Below, piece by piece: positions 62,398 through 64,000 of a DNA stretch of 64,000 bases. The translations under genes were made by a program, and so were the position numbers. Source of the DNA: Enterocloster clostridioformis. Its GTDB lineage: Bacteria > Bacillota > Clostridia > Lachnospirales > Lachnospiraceae. Position 1 is the first letter of the stretch. The number at the start of each line of letters is the position of its first letter. Below the pieces are notes generated by a model. It made no database searches and was not told where the DNA came from. It worked only from the letters and a program-made list of their open reading frames with translations. Location: NCBI RefSeq assembly GCF_020297485.1, contig NZ_JAIWZC010000001.1, forward strand, positions 4,340,001-4,404,000, written 5' to 3'.

Positions 62398-63294
62398 ATG
62401 AAACAGTATATTTGCATTGATATCGGAGGAACGGAAATCAAGCACGGAGTGCTGGATGAAAATGGGAAATTTCTTGCAAAGGATAAGGTGCCCACCGAGG
62501 CCTTTAAGGGCGGTCCCGCCCTGCTTAAAAAGGTCCTGGGGATTGCGGCGGATTATCTGAAGTATTGGAAGGCGGAGGGTATCTGTGTATCCACTGCCGG
62601 CATGGTGGATGTGGAGAAGGGGGAGATATTCTATTCCGCCCCTCTGATTCCGGAGTATGCGGGAACAAAAATCAAGGCCGGCATGGAGGAGGAATTCGGA
62701 CTTCCCTGCGAGGTGGAAAATGATGTGAACTGCGCCGGCCTGGCGGAGGCTGTGTCCGGGGCAGCGGCAGGCGCTCAGTCAGCCCTGTGCCTTACGGTTG
62801 GAACCGGTATCGGCGGCTGTATCATCATCGGCGGCAGGGTGTACCACGGATGGAGTGGAAGCGCCTGTGAGGTGGGATACATGCATATGGACGGAAGCGA
62901 TTTCCAGACCCTGGGGGCTGCCAGCATACTGGTAAAACGGGTGGCGGCTGCAAAGGGGGAGCCTGAGGATGAGTGGAATGGCTACCGCATCTTCCAGCTG
63001 GCCGGGGAAGGGGATCCCATATGCAGGGAAGCCATTGACCAGATGTGCGATTGTCTGGGCAAAGGCATTTCCAATATATGCTATGTGCTGAATCCCCAGA
63101 TAGTGGTGCTGGGAGGAGGAATCATGGCTCAGGAGGAGTACCTGCGGCCCAGACTGGAAAAGGCTCTTGCACGGTATCTGGTATCCAGCATATATGAAAA
63201 GACAGAGCTGGCCTTTGCGAAGCACCAGAATGACGCGGGGATGCGGGGGGCCTACTATCATTTTCTGGAGAGACAGGGAAAGGCCCAAAGCTGA
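62398..63294 (+). CDS. ROK-family sugar kinase (N-acetylmannosamine kinase-like)
   Basis: A 298-residue sugar kinase. IDIGGTEIKHGVLDENG is the ATP phosphate loop; VENDVNCAGLAEAVSGAA includes the catalytic Asp; LTVGTGIGGCIIIGG and VVLGGGIMAQEEYL follow. The Cys-rich zinc motif of classic ROK kinases is absent, as in some NanK proteins. Position in the nan operon supports ManNAc kinase, feeding NanE. GGAGCGGTGTC precedes the ATG. Confidence 0.92.
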   Translation: MKQYICIDIGGTEIKHGVLDENGKFLAKDKVPTEAFKGGPALLKKVLGIAADYLKYWKAEGICVSTAGMVDVEKGEIFYSAPLIPEYAGTKIKAGMEEEFGLPCEVENDVNCAGLAEAVSGAAAGAQSALCLTVGTGIGGCIIIGGRVYHGWSGSACEVGYMHMDGSDFQTLGAASILVKRVAAAKGEPEDEWNGYRIFQLAGEGDPICREAIDQMCDCLGKGISNICYVLNPQIVVLGGGIMAQEEYLRPRLEKALARYLVSSIYEKTELAFAKHQNDAGMRGAYYHFLERQGKAQS

Positions 63295-63342
63295 CCGGCA
63301 TTTGTTTAAAGCGGCCCGTGGTCTTAACCGGGAGGAGGTATT

Positions 63343-64000
63343 ATGGAATATCTGAAATCAGTGATACCCGTCATAGAATCCAATTATGTGAATTTTACAA
63401 CGGTGGAGCGCAGTATTGCGGATTTTTTTATCTATAACAGGGAACAGATGGATTTCTCAGCCAAGTCAGTGGCCGGAAGGCTGTTTGTGTCGGAGGCATC
63501 CCTGTCGCGGTTTGCAAAGAAATGCGGATTCAGGGGATACAGGGAATTTATTTACCAGTATGAGGAAAATTTTGTGGTTAAGCAGGATTCCATGACAGGC
63601 AACACCAGAACAGTGCTCAATGCCTACCAGGAACTTCTGAATAAGACGTATAACCTGGTAAATGAAAAGCAGGTTGAGCGGGTGTGCCGGTATATGGCCA
63701 AGGCGGGCCGCGTGTTTGTCTGCGGAACAGGAAGCTCAGGCCTGGCTGCCAGGGAGATGGAGCTGCGCTTTATGCGGATCGGCCTGGACATCACATCCAT
63801 GGAGCACAGCGACATGATGCGTATGCGCGGCGTGTTCCAGGACGAGAACTGCCTTGTCTTTGGCGTCAGTATCAGCGGTGAAAAGGAGGAGGTGTTATAC
63901 CTTCTGGAGGAAGCCCACAAGCGGGGGGCCAGGACCGTGATGCTCACAGCCAGGAACAGGCCTGACTTTGATGCCTTCTGCGATGAGGTGGTGCTTCTTC
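63343..64000 (+). CDS. MurR/RpiR regulator of the sialic-acid operon (3' end outside window)
   Basis: The first 219 codons of an RpiR-type regulator; the gene runs off the right edge. Helix-turn-helix: FTTVERSIADFFIYN, then VAGRLFVSEASLSRFAKKCGF. SIS domain: RVFVCGTGSSGLAAREMELRF, GVSISGEKEEVLYLLEEA. GGAGGAGG precedes the ATG. In clostridia and Gram-negatives RpiR proteins sense ManNAc-6-P and control nan genes; the same is inferred. The second such gene of the window is at 5198. Confidence 0.93.
   Translation, partial: MEYLKSVIPVIESNYVNFTTVERSIADFFIYNREQMDFSAKSVAGRLFVSEASLSRFAKKCGFRGYREFIYQYEENFVVKQDSMTGNTRTVLNAYQELLNKTYNLVNEKQVERVCRYMAKAGRVFVCGTGSSGLAAREMELRFMRIGLDITSMEHSDMMRMRGVFQDENCLVFGVSISGEKEEVLYLLEEAHKRGARTVMLTARNRPDFDAFCDEVVLL

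Noticed and set aside
1..64000. CRISPR arrays, rRNA or tRNA genes, prophage
   Set aside because: I found no regularly spaced repeats, no cloverleaf or rRNA signatures and no phage structural genes when reading the window; a dedicated scan (tRNAscan-SE, CRISPRCasFinder) was not possible.

Overview
The window looks like a chromosomal segment of a gut Clostridium of the Lachnospiraceae, most like the Enterocloster (former Clostridium clostridioforme/bolteae) group. The reasons are Firmicutes-type EF-G/EF-Tu, strong AGGAGG ribosome sites, consensus sigma-A promoters, moderate GC, and the gene content: CO-dehydrogenase relics, Na+-pump decarboxylase, sialic-acid operon, glycogen phosphorylase. The genus is my inference; no marker gene was searched.

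Layout. 1-2056: end of the str operon (fusA 3' end, tuf). 2075-3379: a wreck on the minus strand in which a cooS fragment is fused by deletion to the tail of its FAD-oxidoreductase partner, and that tail is split by an IS200-type element. 3567-6052: YitT, CDP-alcohol phosphatidyltransferase and an RpiR regulator. 6140-12767: a carbohydrate ABC locus (binding protein, two permeases, metallo-hydrolase, no ATPase) facing a regulator that joins a LacI repressor to a complete transporter-type binding domain. 13043-17356: an orphan amidoligase-like protein, a second deletion-fusion relic (sugar-binding lipoprotein to RbsA-type ATPase), a triple-rhodanese lipoprotein and an ECF S component. 17678-20743: secreted DUF5722 glycosidase-like protein, aspartate kinase. 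20999-26450: a five-gene biotin/Na+-pump carboxyl-transfer operon with both a CoA-ester and an oxo-acid carboxyltransferase. 26574-32901: subtilase, glycogen phosphorylase, AraC regulator, MalQ. 33617-35822: two related cell-wall-binding-repeat proteins. 38076-44286: Mn pyrophosphatase, flavin reductase, shikimate-kinase-like protein, PBP1A. 44589-49174: small regulators, APC permease, DUF401 transporter and enolase-superfamily dehydratase. 51118-56992: TetR regulator divergent from a compact assembly line (phosphopantetheinyl transferase, SCP2 protein, alpha/beta hydrolase, free-standing condensation protein, ACP, AMP ligase). 57209-58145: decayed RloA/RloB defence pair. 58434-64000: sialic-acid operon (nanE, nanA, symporter, yhcH, ROK kinase, RpiR).

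Two apparently identical 1885-bp group II introns (35886-37770 and 49229-51113), in the same orientation, sit directly after rho-independent terminators, the habit of class C introns. They bracket 11.5 kb. The strongest candidates for something undescribed are the acyl/peptidyl assembly line at 51895-56992 with its perfect TetR operator, the LacI-binding-protein chimera, and the decarboxylase/transcarboxylase operon.
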